The notes: generated from the letters alone by a model not told the origin. A stretch of 62,503 bases of DNA from Aerococcus sp. HMSC062A02 (GCF_001809535.1 NZ_KV797910.1:21957-84459), one strand, 5' to 3'; positions 26,880 to 37,256 are shown, numbered from the stretch's first letter. Program-made: numbers and translations.

Positions 26880-27146
26880 TAAAGCGAAGAACAGATGAGT
26901 AGATGGTGGCGCGGCACAGAGAATCCGATAAGCTGAGAACGGATGCGTTGAAGCGATTGAATATGGTCTGTGAGCAGGGAAGGATAGAATAAGCCGTATT
27001 TAGGCTCGTGAGTCCTTCTGTTTAGTGCCCATTAAAGCACTGCCATAGCTTATGGCGAATGAGGCAGGCTGTCTAAGCCTGTAAACTAAGGTGGTAACAC
27101 GTTATCAACGTCCTTACAGTGGAGTACTGTAGGGACGTTTTTATTT
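26880..27146 (+). promoter_or_regulatory. T-box leader, predicted methionine-specific
   Basis: The antiterminator carries the T-box sequence AAGGTGGTAACACG (27088-27101). It is followed by a terminator hairpin AACGTCC/GGGACGTT with T-run (27107-27146). Stem I occupies about 26895-26985, and the presumed specifier loop GAATATGG contains AUG (26963-26965), fitting tRNA-Met and the downstream gene metA. Uncharged tRNA would favour read-through. Confidence 0.88.
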
Positions 27147-27269
27147 GATAGGAAGCTCAAAAAGCTGACCTGATGTTTAGCCTGGCTAGCTAGTGGTTAA
27201 AGAATAGTTTTCATATCAATGACTTGTGAGCAGTAGCAACGTTTCGAATGATATTAGGAGGTTGAGGAT

Positions 27270-28208
27270 ATGCCGATTAAAGTTGCGGGTAATTTACCAG
27301 CGATTCACCGTTTAGCAGAGGAAAATATTTTTGTTATGAATGATCGACGGGCGGAGATGCAAGACTTCCGTACCCTTGAAATTGTGATTGTGAATCTGAT
27401 GCCGACTAAGGAAGCGACCGAAGAGCAGCTGCTCCGTCTATTGAGTAACTCGCCCTTGCAGGTCAATATCACTTTTCTTCATACGGCTAGTCACACTTCT
27501 AAGCATATTTCGGAAAAGCACTTGCGAACTTTCTATCGGACTTTTGAAGATATTAAGGACCGTTACTTTGATGGGATGATCATTACTGGGGCGCCGGTGG
27601 AGACCATGCCCTTTGAAGAAGTCAATTACTGGGAAGAGCTTGAGGCCATTATGAATTGGAGTGAGGGCCATGTCTTCTCCACCATGCACATTTGCTGGGG
27701 GGCCCAGGCTGCCCTTTATCATCATTATGGGATCAATAAGTTCCCTCTCAAGGACAAGCTATTCGGTATCTACGAGCAGCGGCTCAATGACCGGGAAAAT
27801 AGTCTGGGACGGGGCCTGGATGATGTCTTCCTCATGCCTCATTCCCGGCATACGGAAGTTCGTCGTGAAGATATTGAAGCACAGGATGAGCTGGAAGTTC
27901 TCGCTTATTCGGAAGATGGCAGCGTGAGTGTCGCCTACAGCAAGGACCAGCGCTTTGTCTTTATTTTTGGCCATGTGGAATATGATGCTGATACCTTGGA
28001 CAAGGAGTACCGCCGCGACCTTGATGCGGGGAAGACCATCCAGATGCCCCGTAATTACTATCCAAACGATGATCCCAAGCAAGCTCCACCCTTGAAGTGG
28101 CGGACAGCTGCTAATATGCTCTTTAGCAACTGGCTGAACTATTATGTCTACCAAGATACGCCATTTGTTATTGAACAGATTCCGGAGAAATGGCGGGTTA
28201 AGAAATAG
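27270..28208 (+). CDS. metA: Homoserine O-acyltransferase MetA, predicted acetyl-CoA type
   Basis: The first enzyme of methionine synthesis from homoserine, 312 residues. The catalytic Cys142 lies in MHICWGAQAA and a His in FGHVEYD completes the dyad. Residue 111 is Glu (TGAPVET). In characterised MetA proteins Glu111 gives acetyl-CoA use and Gly111 succinyl-CoA use, so O-acetylhomoserine is predicted despite the family name. RBS AGGAGG. Control by the T-box upstream. Its stop codon overlaps the first base of a MITE-like repeat. Confidence 0.93.
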   Translation: MPIKVAGNLPAIHRLAEENIFVMNDRRAEMQDFRTLEIVIVNLMPTKEATEEQLLRLLSNSPLQVNITFLHTASHTSKHISEKHLRTFYRTFEDIKDRYFDGMIITGAPVETMPFEEVNYWEELEAIMNWSEGHVFSTMHICWGAQAALYHHYGINKFPLKDKLFGIYEQRLNDRENSLGRGLDDVFLMPHSRHTEVRREDIEAQDELEVLAYSEDGSVSVAYSKDQRFVFIFGHVEYDADTLDKEYRRDLDAGKTIQMPRNYYPNDDPKQAPPLKWRTAANMLFSNWLNYYVYQDTPFVIEQIPEKWRVKK

Positions 28209-28276
28209 AGAGTGTTCCAAAAGTCGGTCAGACCAGACTTTTGGAATACGTTTTTGAAAAAGTTCGCTATTTAAGG
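28208..28276 (+). repeat. MITE-like element, short copy (E1)
   Basis: Begins GAGAGTGTTCCAAAAGTC at the last base of the metA stop and ends TTTTTGAAAAAGTTCGCTAT plus TTAAG. CCAAAAGTC (28217-28225) and GACTTTTGG (28236-28244) form a perfect inverted repeat. It lacks the central segment of the other copies. Confidence 0.65.
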
Positions 28277-28314
28277 AATAGGGTCTACTAAATGTCGACG
28301 GAATGAAATCAACA

Positions 28315-28346
28315 CAAAAAGGAAGCCAACTGTTGGCTTCCTTTTT
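28315..28346. terminator. Bidirectional terminator between metA and the PPDK regulator gene
   Basis: GGAAGCCAA/TTGGCTTCC stem, with A-run before and T-run after. Confidence 0.85.
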
Positions 28347-28364
28347 ATGTATCGATTTTTATCT

Positions 28365-29174
28365 TTAGGACAGGTTAAGCAAGTGTTCGATCTCGGAACC
28401 ACTCTCTTCAATGGACTTGTATTCAATGGAGATTTCCTGGATGCCGAGTTCTTGGTAGATGGACCGGGCATGTTGGAGTTCGTGCTTGATACGGTCTAGC
28501 TGGCTATAAGGGGCCTCCCCGGTTAAGCCCAGGTCTTTCAAGCGGTGGGTACGCACATTGAGGATGTAGCGCGGGGAAGCAATCAGACCAAAGACTTTCT
28601 TAGGGGGAACTTGACGGAGGGTTTCCGGGAGCTGAAGTTCTGGCATGAGAGGGAAGTTGGCAACCTTCCAGGAATGGTTAGCCAGGTACATGGAGAGGGG
28701 CGTTTTACCCGAGCGCGAAACACCGAGGAGGATAATATCTGCTTCCAGCAGGCTCTTCTGACTGAGCTTGCCGTCGTCATGCTTGATGGCGTATTCCATG
28801 GCGGCCATGCGGTTGAAGTAATCTTGGTTGACCCGGCGCTGGGCCCCGATTTCTTGGCTCGGCGCTAACTGAGTGGTCTGGCTGACTTGGTTAATCATCT
28901 CCTGCATAAAGTTGACATAAGCCAGACCCTGGTCTTGGGCAAAGTTGCGGGCACAGTGGTCGAGCGTTTGATTCACAAAGGTGGCGGCCAAAAGAGCCTC
29001 TTCTTTCTTAGCGTCTTCCAGGATGGGGAGGAGGTCTTCTGTCTCCTGGATGAAGGGGTAGCGTTTAACCTGGGGCTTGAGACCGTGCTGGAACTGGGCA
29101 AGAACAGCTTGGGCCATGAGGCGGGCGCTTTCGCCAACAGCATCTGATAGGATATAGATATTTTTGTGAATCAT
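28365..29174 (-). CDS. Pyruvate, phosphate dikinase regulatory protein
   Basis: A DUF299 bifunctional kinase/phosphorylase of 269 residues. It inactivates PPDK by ADP-dependent threonine phosphorylation and reactivates it by phosphorolysis. It opens with IYILSDAVGESARLMAQAVLAQF, and the P-loop is GVSRSGKTPLSMYLA (about 152-166). The target ppdK lies in the same operon. The start overlaps the end of ccpN by 4 bp (ATGA). Confidence 0.94.
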   Translation of the reverse strand: MIHKNIYILSDAVGESARLMAQAVLAQFQHGLKPQVKRYPFIQETEDLLPILEDAKKEEALLAATFVNQTLDHCARNFAQDQGLAYVNFMQEMINQVSQTTQLAPSQEIGAQRRVNQDYFNRMAAMEYAIKHDDGKLSQKSLLEADIILLGVSRSGKTPLSMYLANHSWKVANFPLMPELQLPETLRQVPPKKVFGLIASPRYILNVRTHRLKDLGLTGEAPYSQLDRIKHELQHARSIYQELGIQEISIEYKSIEESGSEIEHLLNLS

Positions 29175-29803
29175 AAATCTTCCTCGCTAACTAGGGATTG
29201 AACAAATAAACGGACAAGATGGGTTTTGGATAGTTTTCCCAAAATTTTAAAGTGTTCTAGGTCTTCGACCACGGGCAAGGAGTCCACCTCGTGTTTAACT
29301 AGGATTTTGGCCGCTTCGATGAGGGGGGTATCCGCACGGGTGACCAGAATATTGGGCATCCGGGTCATAATGACCGCTAGAGCCGTTTGACCTTGGTCGC
29401 CTCCCGAAAGGCTGGCCCGCAGGAGGTCCTTGCGCGAGACAATCCCTAAGAGCTCCTGGTCTTCGGGAAGGCTCACATAGAGCGAACCGGAATCATAGAG
29501 GAAGAGCAGGGTGATTGCCTCTTGGACGGAACTATCTGGGCTCACTTGGATAGCAGATCCCATCACATCCGCCACTGTCAAGTCAGCAAATTGGTCGGAC
29601 CAGAGCGGTTCAACATTTTGCCCGGTATAGAAGTAACCAATTTTTGGTTTAGCGTCTAGTATCCCGACCATGGTGAGGACAGCTAGGTCGCTACGCAGGG
29701 TAGACTTGGTGAGCTGGAAATGGTCAGCAATGGCATCAGCTGTGATGGGCTGTTTCTTCTTGACAATGCGGATAATTTCCTCTTGGCGTTGGCTAAATTT
29801 CAT
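29171..29803 (-). CDS. ccpN: CcpN-like transcriptional repressor (HTH plus CBS pair)
   Basis: A repressor of 210 residues. An N-terminal winged helix (QRQEEIIRIVKKKQPITADAIADHF) is joined to two CBS motifs (about 75-205). This is the CcpN architecture, which in Bacillus represses gluconeogenic genes on glycolytic carbon independently of CcpA. In Lactobacillales and Bacilli it commonly neighbours the PPDK regulator. Candidate operators lie at the ppdK promoter upstream. Confidence 0.88.
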   Translation of the reverse strand: MKFSQRQEEIIRIVKKKQPITADAIADHFQLTKSTLRSDLAVLTMVGILDAKPKIGYFYTGQNVEPLWSDQFADLTVADVMGSAIQVSPDSSVQEAITLLFLYDSGSLYVSLPEDQELLGIVSRKDLLRASLSGGDQGQTALAVIMTRMPNILVTRADTPLIEAAKILVKHEVDSLPVVEDLEHFKILGKLSKTHLVRLFVQSLVSEEDL

Positions 29804-29843
29804 GCATCTTCCTCAATTTCTAATTCTTAGCGACGACAAATGG

Positions 29844-32474
29844 TTAGGCCCGGTTGCGAAGACTGGCCTGGGCGGCTGCTAATTGGGCAATGGGGAGACG
29901 GAAGGGCGAGCAGGAGATATAGTCGAGTCCAATCGCATCAAAGAAGGCGATGGAAGCGGGATCTCCTGCGACTTCGCCACATACCCCAATCGGAATATCA
30001 GCTTTAGCGGACCGGGCTTTTTGACAAGCAAGCTTGATCAAGGCTCCCACGCCTTCCAGGTCGAGACTTTGGAAGGGATCCTTGGCTAGGGTGCCATCTG
30101 CCAGGTATTGGTGGATAAACTTGCCAGCATCGTCCCTGGAATAACCAAAAGTCATTTGGGTCAGGTCATTAGTCCCAAAGCTCATAAAGTCGGCATCCAG
30201 GGCAATTTGGTCAGCCGTTAGACAAGCCCTTGGAATCTCTATCATTGTACCAATTTTATAAGATAAAGTCATCTGGTGTTCAGCTAGATAGCGGTCTGCT
30301 GTTTCCTCTAGTCTTTGTTTTAAAAACTGTAATTCTTTGCCTAGGCTAACTAGGGGAATCATGATTTCCACTTTTAAGTCCTGGCCACCGGCTTCTTGGC
30401 TGGCCAGAGCACCAGCTAGGATGGCGTGAACTTGCATTTCATAAAGTTCGGGATAGGTCATGGCGAGCCGGCAGCCCCGGTGACCCAGCATCGGGTTAAC
30501 TTCCTTCAATTGTTGGATCCGGTCCTTGAGTGCTTCTTCAGAGAGTTCAAGCGACTGCGCCAGGCTTTGGATTTCTTGTTCATCCTGGGGCAGGAATTCA
30601 TGGAGGGGTGGGTCCAGTAAGCGGATGACCGTTTTTTGCCCCTGGCTGAGATCAAAGATAGCTTTGAAGTCTGCTTCTTGGTAGCCGGCAATTCTCTCTA
30701 GTGCCGCATGGCGGTCGTCGTTGTTAGAAGAAAGGATAAAGCGGCGAATTTCTAAGAGGCGTTCAGCCTGGAAGAACATGTGCTCAGTGCGCACGAGACC
30801 AATCCCTTGTGCCTTGAAGGCCAAGCCTGTCTGGATGTCTTGGGGATTTTCAGCATTCATGCGAACGGCTAGGCGGCTCTCTTCACGGGCCCAGGTCATT
30901 AAGGCTTCGAAGTCAGCTCCGGCCTTGCTGGGGCTGCTTGGAACTTGGCCCAGGTAGACCTTGCCTGTATTGCCGTCGACGGATATGCTATCGCCTTCGT
31001 GGAGCAAACGGTCACCGCATTGGAGAAGGCCTTGACCTTCATCAACGCTTAAGTCATGGCATCCGGTCACGCAGCACTTGCCCATGCCGCGAGCGACAAC
31101 CGCTGCGTGGGAGGTCATGCCACCATGGCAAGTGAGGATAGCTTGGGCAGCCGTCATGCCTTCAATATCTTCGGGCGAGGTTTCTTGACGGACGAGGATA
31201 CAAGCTTTGCCAGCTTCGACCCAGGCCTTGGCCTTGTCTGCCGTGAATACAATCGCCCCACTGGCGGCTCCTGGGCTGGCTGCTAGTCCAGCTTCTGATA
31301 GGAGTTCTGCCTGGCTTAAGTTTTCTTCTGTAAAGCTAGGGTGGAGCAATTGGTCAAGGCTCTTGGCGTCGACTTGTTGGAGAGCTTCGGCCTTGGTGAT
31401 GAGTCCTTCCTTGACCATATCTACCGCAATTTTAACTGCAGCCTTGGCAGTCCGCTTCCCATCCCGGGTTTGGAGGAAGTAGAGCTTGTCTTCCTCGATC
31501 GTAAATTCGATATCTTGCATATTATGGTAATGGGCTTCGAGTTTATTCGCTAAGCTTTCAATTTCTTGGTAGATCTGAGGGGCTTCTTGGTTGATTTCAT
31601 CGAGGGCTTGAGGGGTTCGGATACCGGCTACCACGTCTTCTCCCTGGGCATTGACTAGGAATTCGCCAAAAAGGGCCTTTTCCCCTGTTGCAGGATGGCG
31701 GGTGAAGAGAACGCCCGTGCCTGAATGAGGTCCCAGATTACCAAAGACCATCTCTTGGATGTTGACGGCTGTGCCCAGGTCATCTGGAATATCGTGAAGC
31801 TGGCGGTAGACGCGGGCTCGCTTATTGTTCCAAGATTTAAAGACAGCTTCGACAGCATCATAGATTTGTTGGTGGACATCTTGGGGGAAGGGGAAGTTCA
31901 ATTCTTCTTGGTAGATGGCTTTGAAGTCTTCCACTAAATCTTTTAGAGCCTGGCTACTGAGCTCGTAATCGGCAGTGACCTTTTCTTTGCGGCGGGCCTG
32001 GCTGAGTCGGTCTTCAAATAATTGACTGTCCAAGCCGTAGACCACATCGGCGTACATCTGTAAGAGCCGTCGGTAGCAGTCATAGGCGAAGTGGGGGTTA
32101 TCCGTCATTTGGGCTAAAGCCTCCACATTCTCGTCGTTTAAGCCCACATTCAGGATGGTATCCATCATCCCTGGCATGGAGATTTTGGCCCCACTGCGGA
32201 CAGAAACCAGTAAGAGTTGGTCTTTTTGGTTAAATTGTTTGTGGGTTTGTGCTTCCAAATCTTGGATGGCTTTTTGAATATCCGTTTTAAGGTCAGTACT
32301 CAGATCCTGCTTAGGGTCTTTGAGATAGGCGAGACAAGCTTGGGTCGTGATGGTAAAACCTTGGGGAACAGGGAGTCCCAAACGACAGAGTTCGGCCAAG
32401 TTAGCTCCCTTGCCGCCCAGTAAATCGCGCATTCCAGCATGACCTTCTGTGAAAGCATAAACATTTTGTGACAT
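29844..32474 (-). CDS. ppdK: Pyruvate, phosphate dikinase
   Basis: An enzyme of 876 residues interconverting pyruvate, ATP and Pi with phosphoenolpyruvate, AMP and PPi. Domains in order: N-terminal nucleotide-binding (KGANLAELCRLGLPVPQG, IPDDLGTAVNIQEMVFGN), phosphohistidine domain (CHGGMTSHAAVVARGMGKCC, catalytic His with the regulated Thr two residues before), and C-terminal TIM barrel (IGLVRTEHMFF, SFGTNDLTQM, GVCGEVAGDP). It is the first gene of the ppdK-ccpN-regulator operon. Confidence 0.96.
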   Translation of the reverse strand: MSQNVYAFTEGHAGMRDLLGGKGANLAELCRLGLPVPQGFTITTQACLAYLKDPKQDLSTDLKTDIQKAIQDLEAQTHKQFNQKDQLLLVSVRSGAKISMPGMMDTILNVGLNDENVEALAQMTDNPHFAYDCYRRLLQMYADVVYGLDSQLFEDRLSQARRKEKVTADYELSSQALKDLVEDFKAIYQEELNFPFPQDVHQQIYDAVEAVFKSWNNKRARVYRQLHDIPDDLGTAVNIQEMVFGNLGPHSGTGVLFTRHPATGEKALFGEFLVNAQGEDVVAGIRTPQALDEINQEAPQIYQEIESLANKLEAHYHNMQDIEFTIEEDKLYFLQTRDGKRTAKAAVKIAVDMVKEGLITKAEALQQVDAKSLDQLLHPSFTEENLSQAELLSEAGLAASPGAASGAIVFTADKAKAWVEAGKACILVRQETSPEDIEGMTAAQAILTCHGGMTSHAAVVARGMGKCCVTGCHDLSVDEGQGLLQCGDRLLHEGDSISVDGNTGKVYLGQVPSSPSKAGADFEALMTWAREESRLAVRMNAENPQDIQTGLAFKAQGIGLVRTEHMFFQAERLLEIRRFILSSNNDDRHAALERIAGYQEADFKAIFDLSQGQKTVIRLLDPPLHEFLPQDEQEIQSLAQSLELSEEALKDRIQQLKEVNPMLGHRGCRLAMTYPELYEMQVHAILAGALASQEAGGQDLKVEIMIPLVSLGKELQFLKQRLEETADRYLAEHQMTLSYKIGTMIEIPRACLTADQIALDADFMSFGTNDLTQMTFGYSRDDAGKFIHQYLADGTLAKDPFQSLDLEGVGALIKLACQKARSAKADIPIGVCGEVAGDPASIAFFDAIGLDYISCSPFRLPIAQLAAAQASLRNRA

Positions 32475-32512
32475 AATAGCCTCCTTTGACTGCTAAGTGA
32501 TACGTCACAAAG

Positions 32513-32550
32513 ATTATATAATGCATCATATATAATTGCAAGCGCTTCTT
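32513..32550 (-). promoter_or_regulatory. ppdK promoter with CcpN-like and cre-like sites
   Basis: On the minus strand TTGCAA, 17 bp, TATAAT. The 12-mer TGATGCATTATA overlaps the -10 and recurs in opposite orientation at 32668. TTGCAAGCGCTTCTT (32536-32550) matches the cre consensus except one position and covers the -35. Confidence 0.6.
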
Positions 32551-32660
32551 TTGATTGTGAATAGCTACTTAGGGAGCGGAATAGCTTTTAAAATGCAAAT
32601 CTATGAAGGATAAATTCTTTTTTTTCACAAATGTTTTATGTGATATTAGAGCTTATATAT

Positions 32661-32682
32661 TATATGTGATGCATTATAGATA
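32661..32682 (+). promoter_or_regulatory. Second copy of the ppdK operator motif
   Basis: TATATGTGATGCATTATAGA contains the 12-mer TGATGCATTATA, inverted relative to the promoter-proximal copy and about 140 bp away. This spacing would allow looping or cooperative CcpN binding. Confidence 0.5.
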
Positions 32683-32699
32683 AAAATATATCCTCAAAG

Positions 32700-32738
32700 A
32701 AAAAACAGGAAAGCAGTCAGTTTAACTGTTTTCCTGTT
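32700..32738 (-). terminator. Terminator after the minus-strand GNAT gene
   Basis: AACAGGAA and CAGT pair with ACTG and TTCCTGTT; a T-run follows on the minus strand. Confidence 0.75.
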
Positions 32739-32742
32739 CTTT

Positions 32743-33183
32743 CTATTTTTCAGCTAAGGGGAGGCGCATTTGCAGGTGGGGGATGCCGGCTTCCTCAAAG
32801 TAGTCCCCTTCCCCTTGGTAACCACATAGCTGGTAGAAGTTCTCGCGACCGGCTTGGGCATGGAGGATAAGTTCTTTAAAGCCTTGTTCTTGGCTATAAG
32901 CTTGGCATTCAGCCATCAGTTCTCGCCCGATCCCATGGTCTCTCTGGGCCTTCAAGACAGCGACGCGTTGGACCTTGGCCGTCTCTTCGGAGAGGGGGAG
33001 GAGTCGGGCGCAGGCTAAGGGCTCACCAGCTCGATAGGCCACCAGGTGTCTGGCTAGCTTTTCCTTATCATCGATTTCCAGTGCGGGGTTGACCCCTTGT
33101 TCACCGATAAAAACGGCTTTGCGGATTGCCAGGGCATCCTGGTAAGTTTGGGAGTTGAGGTCTTGGGTCCATTTAAATTTCAT
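32743..33183 (-). CDS. GNAT family N-acetyltransferase (ElaA-like)
   Basis: A protein of 146 residues. The N-terminal RKAVFIGEQGV and GxG-type acetyl-CoA loop VLKAQRDHGIGRELMAE, with FYQLCGYQGEGDYFEEAGIPHLQM at the end, are typical of the YjcF/ElaA branch of GNAT enzymes. The substrate is unknown. The third of three clustered in-frame ATGs is preferred, 8 bases after AAAAAGGA. It is divergent from prfC. Confidence 0.85.
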   Translation of the reverse strand: MKFKWTQDLNSQTYQDALAIRKAVFIGEQGVNPALEIDDKEKLARHLVAYRAGEPLACARLLPLSEETAKVQRVAVLKAQRDHGIGRELMAECQAYSQEQGFKELILHAQAGRENFYQLCGYQGEGDYFEEAGIPHLQMRLPLAEK

Positions 33184-33335
33184 GCGCATCATTCCTTTTT
33201 TTGCTTAATTCTAGCACTAAAGCTTTGGGTAAAGCTAATAAAATATCTAGCGACTAATATTTTACTTGCTTGGAAGTTATGATAGAATGAGGGGATGTAA
33301 AAAACAGTTAGTGTTAAATATAAAGGATGAAGAAG

Positions 33336-34901
33336 ATGAATCTTAAAGAAGAAGTTCAAAAACGGCGCACTTTTGCCATTATTTCCCACCCGGATGCGGG
33401 GAAAACAACGATTACTGAGCAGCTCTTACTATTCTCTGGGGCCATCCGTCAAGCTGGGACCGTCAAAGGGAAAAAGACTGGTCAATATGCCAAGTCTGAC
33501 TGGATGGATATTGAGAAGAAACGGGGAATTTCCGTTACTTCTTCCGTTATGGAGGTCGATTATGATGGTCACCAGGTCAATATTGTAGATACCCCTGGGC
33601 ACGAGGATTTCTCTGAAGATACTTACCGGACGTTGATGGCTGTGGATGCGGCTGTCATGGTGATCGACTCAGCTAAGGGGATCGAACCCCAGACTAAAAA
33701 ACTTTTCCAAGTTTGTGCCATGCGGGGCATTCCTATCTTTACTTTTATGAATAAGTTGGACCGTGATGGCCGTGAGCCCATGGACTTGGTGGCCGAACTG
33801 GAGGATATCTTAGGGATTGATGCCTATCCAATGAATTGGCCAATCGGCATGGGTAAGAGCCTGGAAGGCATTTATGATATCTATAACCAACGGATCGAGC
33901 TCAACCATCCAGAAGCGGAGGATCCTTTCCTCGCCTTGGATGAATCCGGCGATCTCGCCCAAAGTCATCCGATCCAGTCTTCTATCTTCTACGAAGAAGC
34001 CTTGGAGAATGTCCAATTGCTCCAGGAAGCTGGCAATGACTTTGATAAGGAAGCCATCCTTAAGGGGAAGCTGACTCCTGTCTTCTTTGGCTCTGCCCTG
34101 ACCGGTTTTGGCGTCCAAACCTTCCTGGATAGCTTTGTTGACTTCGCGCCAGCGCCGGCTCCAGTGGAGACTCAGGATGGCGAAATGGTCAGTCCCTTAG
34201 ATCCAGAGATGTCTGGTTTTATCTTCAAAATCCAAGCTAATATGGATCCCCGGCACCGTGACCGAATTGCCTTTGTACGGATTTGTTCGGGGAGTTTCGA
34301 AGAGGGGATGACCGTCAAATTGGCCCGCAATGATAAGAAGCTGAAACTCAATAATACGACTCGCTTTATGGCCGACAGCCGGGAGAACGCGAGCGAAGCG
34401 GTTGCAGGAGACATTATCGGTCTCTATGACACGGGGAATTTCCAGATCGGAGACTCTATTTATGCAGGCGGCCAGAAGGTTCAGTTCAAGCCCCTGCCCC
34501 AGTTTACGCCAGAGCTCTTTATGAAGGTGACACCTAAGAATGTGATGAAGCAAAAATCCTTCCACAAGGGGGTAGAGCAGCTGGTCCAAGAAGGGGCCAT
34601 CCAACTCTATAAGACCTGGTTTACCGAAGAGTATATCCTTGGCGCTGTGGGTCACTTGCAGTTTGAAGTCTTTGAAGACCGCCTGAAGAACGAGTACAAT
34701 TCAGAAGTTATTATGTCCTCTATGGGCTCTAAGACCGCGCGCTGGATTGACGAAGACGATCTCGACCCGAATATGTCATCGAGCCGGAACCTGCTCTGCA
34801 AGGACCGCTACGGCCAGCCTGTCTTCCTCTTTGAAAACAATTTCGCTGAGCGTTGGTTCCAAGATAAGTATCCGGATGTCGAATTGAAGAGCTTGCTTTA
34901 A
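33336..34901 (+). CDS. prfC: Peptide chain release factor 3
   Basis: A translational GTPase of 521 residues that recycles RF1/RF2. G motifs are HPDAGKTT (G1), DTPGHED (G3) and NKLDRD (G4). The RF3-specific [14 protein letters not shown] and the domain III/IV region to the C-terminus are complete. ATG 33336 is favoured over 33327 by its distance from AAAGGA. It is monocistronic, ended by a terminator shared with clpE. Confidence 0.94.
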   Translation: MNLKEEVQKRRTFAIISHPDAGKTTITEQLLLFSGAIRQAGTVKGKKTGQYAKSDWMDIEKKRGISVTSSVMEVDYDGHQVNIVDTPGHEDFSEDTYRTLMAVDAAVMVIDSAKGIEPQTKKLFQVCAMRGIPIFTFMNKLDRDGREPMDLVAELEDILGIDAYPMNWPIGMGKSLEGIYDIYNQRIELNHPEAEDPFLALDESGDLAQSHPIQSSIFYEEALENVQLLQEAGNDFDKEAILKGKLTPVFFGSALTGFGVQTFLDSFVDFAPAPAPVETQDGEMVSPLDPEMSGFIFKIQANMDPRHRDRIAFVRICSGSFEEGMTVKLARNDKKLKLNNTTRFMADSRENASEAVAGDIIGLYDTGNFQIGDSIYAGGQKVQFKPLPQFTPELFMKVTPKNVMKQKSFHKGVEQLVQEGAIQLYKTWFTEEYILGAVGHLQFEVFEDRLKNEYNSEVIMSSMGSKTARWIDEDDLDPNMSSSRNLLCKDRYGQPVFLFENNFAERWFQDKYPDVELKSLL

Positions 34902-34920
34902 GAAAAAATTTTAACAATCA

Positions 34921-34956
34921 AAAAGTGCAGTCCCAAATTTTCAGGACTGCACTTTT
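34921..34956. terminator. Bidirectional terminator between prfC and clpE
   Basis: A perfect AAAAGTGCAGTCC/GGACTGCACTTTT stem with a 10-base loop between convergent genes. Confidence 0.9.
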
Positions 34957-34967
34957 ATCTTTTGAAC

Positions 34968-37226
34968 TTATTCAGTTTCTCCGTCATCACTCGCACTATC
35001 AGTACCTGATTCCGAGTCAGACGTATTATTTTCCTCCAGGTCACTGACGGTAATCTTCTTGTCACCATCGAGGTCAAAGCTGATTTCCTTCAGGTCTGGG
35101 TGCTTGAGGTAGGCATCCGCGATTTGGTCTTCAATATGTTCTTGGAGAACACGGCGGAGGGGCCGAGCACCGAGTTTAGGATTATAACCCAGTTCCACGA
35201 GTTCATCCTTGGCTTCTGGACTCACTTGAACCTGAATGCCTTGACCTTTGAGCAAGTTGTTCATTTCTTTGATCATGAGGTCAATAATGACAATGAGCTC
35301 TTCTTTAGTCAATGGTTCAAATTCGACAATGGCGTCGAAGCGGTTAAGGAATTCCGGCTTGAAGTAGTCGTCCAGCTTGTCGAGAACCGTCTTGGTCTTA
35401 CCTTGCTGGCTGGCGGCGAAACCGACGCTGGATTCGACACCGGCTGATCCCGCATTAGAAGTCATAATGATGATGGTGTCTTTAAAGGAAACCACCCGAC
35501 CTTGGGAATCAGTCAGTCGGCCGTCATCCATGATCTGCAAGAAGAGGTTGAGGACATCGGGGTGGGCCTTTTCAATCTCGTCGAGAAGGATCAGGGAGTA
35601 AGGGCGGCGCCGGACTTGTTCGGTTAAGCGACCAGCTTCTTCGTAGCCCACATAGCCAGGTGGTGAACCAATCAGCTTGCTGACACTATGTTTCTCCATG
35701 TATTCACTCATATCAAAGCGTACCATGGCATCCTTGCTGCCGAAGAGTTCGCGGGCGAGTTGACGGGCAAGTTCTGTCTTACCCACACCAGTTGGCCCGA
35801 CGAAGAGGAAGCTACCGATCGGACGCTCACCAGCAGTCAAGCCAACCCGGTTGCGTCGGATAGCCCGACTGACAGCTTCAATCGCTTCATCTTGGCCGAT
35901 GACACGGGACTGTAAGTTTTCCTCTAAGTTGATGAGCTGGTTTTGTTCTTGCTCTTGGAGGTCAGAGACAGGGATGCCGGTTTTTTCTTCCACAATGGAT
36001 TGAATGTCTTCGACTTCCACCCGGGGGCGTTTTTCAGGGACATCCACATGGTTGTCGCGCATTTCTTGGTATTTGGCTAATTGGTCCCGGTAGTAGGCCG
36101 CTTTTTCATAGTCTTCGGCTTCGGTTGCCATCTGCTTCAGGTCATTCAATTGCGTAATTTGCTTGTCGAGCGATTCCAAGTCCACAAAAGGAATGGTAAG
36201 ATTCTTACGCGACCCAGATTCATCTAAGAGGTCGATGGCCTTGTCCGGGAGCTGACGGTCAGTGATGTAGCGGTCAGATAGGCGGACAGTGGCTTCAATG
36301 GCCTCTGGGCTGTAGATAACATTGTGGTACTTTTCATACTTATCCGTAATGCCCTGGATAATTTCAAGGGTTTCTTCCACGCTTGGTTCTTCCACATAAA
36401 CGGGTTGGAGGCGACGGGCGAGGGCCCCATCTTTTTCGATTTGGCGGAATTCATTGAGGGTGGTAGCCCCAACTAATTGGAGCTCACCCCGAGCTAGGGC
36501 TGGCTTGAGGATATTGCCTGCGTCCATGGAGCCTTCAGCACTACCGGCACCGACAATTTCATGAATTTCATCAATGAAAAGGATAATGTCATCATTGGCA
36601 CTGACTTCTTGGATTAATTGTTGCATTTTTTCCTCGAATTGCCCGCGCACGCCGGTTCCTTGGACCAAGGAGGCCACATCTAAGGAAATCACTTCCTTAT
36701 TTTGAAGTTTTTCAGGAACTTCTTTCGCTACAATTTTTTGGGCGAGGCCTTCAACCACCGCCGTTTTCCCAACACCGGCTTCTCCGATTAGGACAGGGTT
36801 GTTTTTGTTCCGACGGTTGAGGATTTCGATCACTCGGCGAATTTCATTGTCGCGTCCAATAATGGGATCGAAGTGGTCATTCTGAGCTAGGTCCGTCATA
36901 TTCGTGCCATAAGTTGACAGCAGGCTCTGTTCATTATTTGTACTTTGCCCTTGACCAGCGGTGAAGTTAGCAAAGGGATTCTCTCCCTGTTTAGAAGAGG
37001 CTTGGAAGCCTGCCGGGTTCTGGCGGAGGCTTCTAAAAATACTATCAAGGTCATTCCAGGGGAGGTCTTGGTTTGGCTTATTTTGTTTATAGTTTTCTTG
37101 GGAGCCGCCATCATTGATGACTTCGCGATAACAATGTTGGCAGAGGTTGATGGCTTGGCGCTTGCCGTTAACATTGGCATACATATGGATCGCGGCTTGG
37201 CGCTTGCCACAGCGTTGACAAATCAT
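34968..37226 (-). CDS. clpE: ATP-dependent Clp protease ATP-binding subunit ClpE
   Basis: A class I Clp/HSP100 unfoldase of 752 residues. The N-terminal zinc finger with Cys3-x2-Cys6 and Cys29-x2-Cys32 identifies ClpE rather than ClpC. Two AAA+ modules follow: GEAGVGKT and GPTGVGKT Walker A motifs, LFIDEIHE-type Walker B, and a UvrB/UvrC-like coiled linker (about 340-400). The C-terminal tail is acidic and Ser/Asp-rich. Three CtsR boxes lie at its promoter. Confidence 0.95.
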   Translation of the reverse strand: MICQRCGKRQAAIHMYANVNGKRQAINLCQHCYREVINDGGSQENYKQNKPNQDLPWNDLDSIFRSLRQNPAGFQASSKQGENPFANFTAGQGQSTNNEQSLLSTYGTNMTDLAQNDHFDPIIGRDNEIRRVIEILNRRNKNNPVLIGEAGVGKTAVVEGLAQKIVAKEVPEKLQNKEVISLDVASLVQGTGVRGQFEEKMQQLIQEVSANDDIILFIDEIHEIVGAGSAEGSMDAGNILKPALARGELQLVGATTLNEFRQIEKDGALARRLQPVYVEEPSVEETLEIIQGITDKYEKYHNVIYSPEAIEATVRLSDRYITDRQLPDKAIDLLDESGSRKNLTIPFVDLESLDKQITQLNDLKQMATEAEDYEKAAYYRDQLAKYQEMRDNHVDVPEKRPRVEVEDIQSIVEEKTGIPVSDLQEQEQNQLINLEENLQSRVIGQDEAIEAVSRAIRRNRVGLTAGERPIGSFLFVGPTGVGKTELARQLARELFGSKDAMVRFDMSEYMEKHSVSKLIGSPPGYVGYEEAGRLTEQVRRRPYSLILLDEIEKAHPDVLNLFLQIMDDGRLTDSQGRVVSFKDTIIIMTSNAGSAGVESSVGFAASQQGKTKTVLDKLDDYFKPEFLNRFDAIVEFEPLTKEELIVIIDLMIKEMNNLLKGQGIQVQVSPEAKDELVELGYNPKLGARPLRRVLQEHIEDQIADAYLKHPDLKEISFDLDGDKKITVSDLEENNTSDSESGTDSASDDGETE

Positions 37227-37256
37227 AGGGTCACTCCTTTATCTTTACAAATACTT

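Noticed and set aside
27759-28220. Minus-strand frame of 153 codons over metA
   Set aside because: Antisense to conserved MetA sequence; composition not protein-like.
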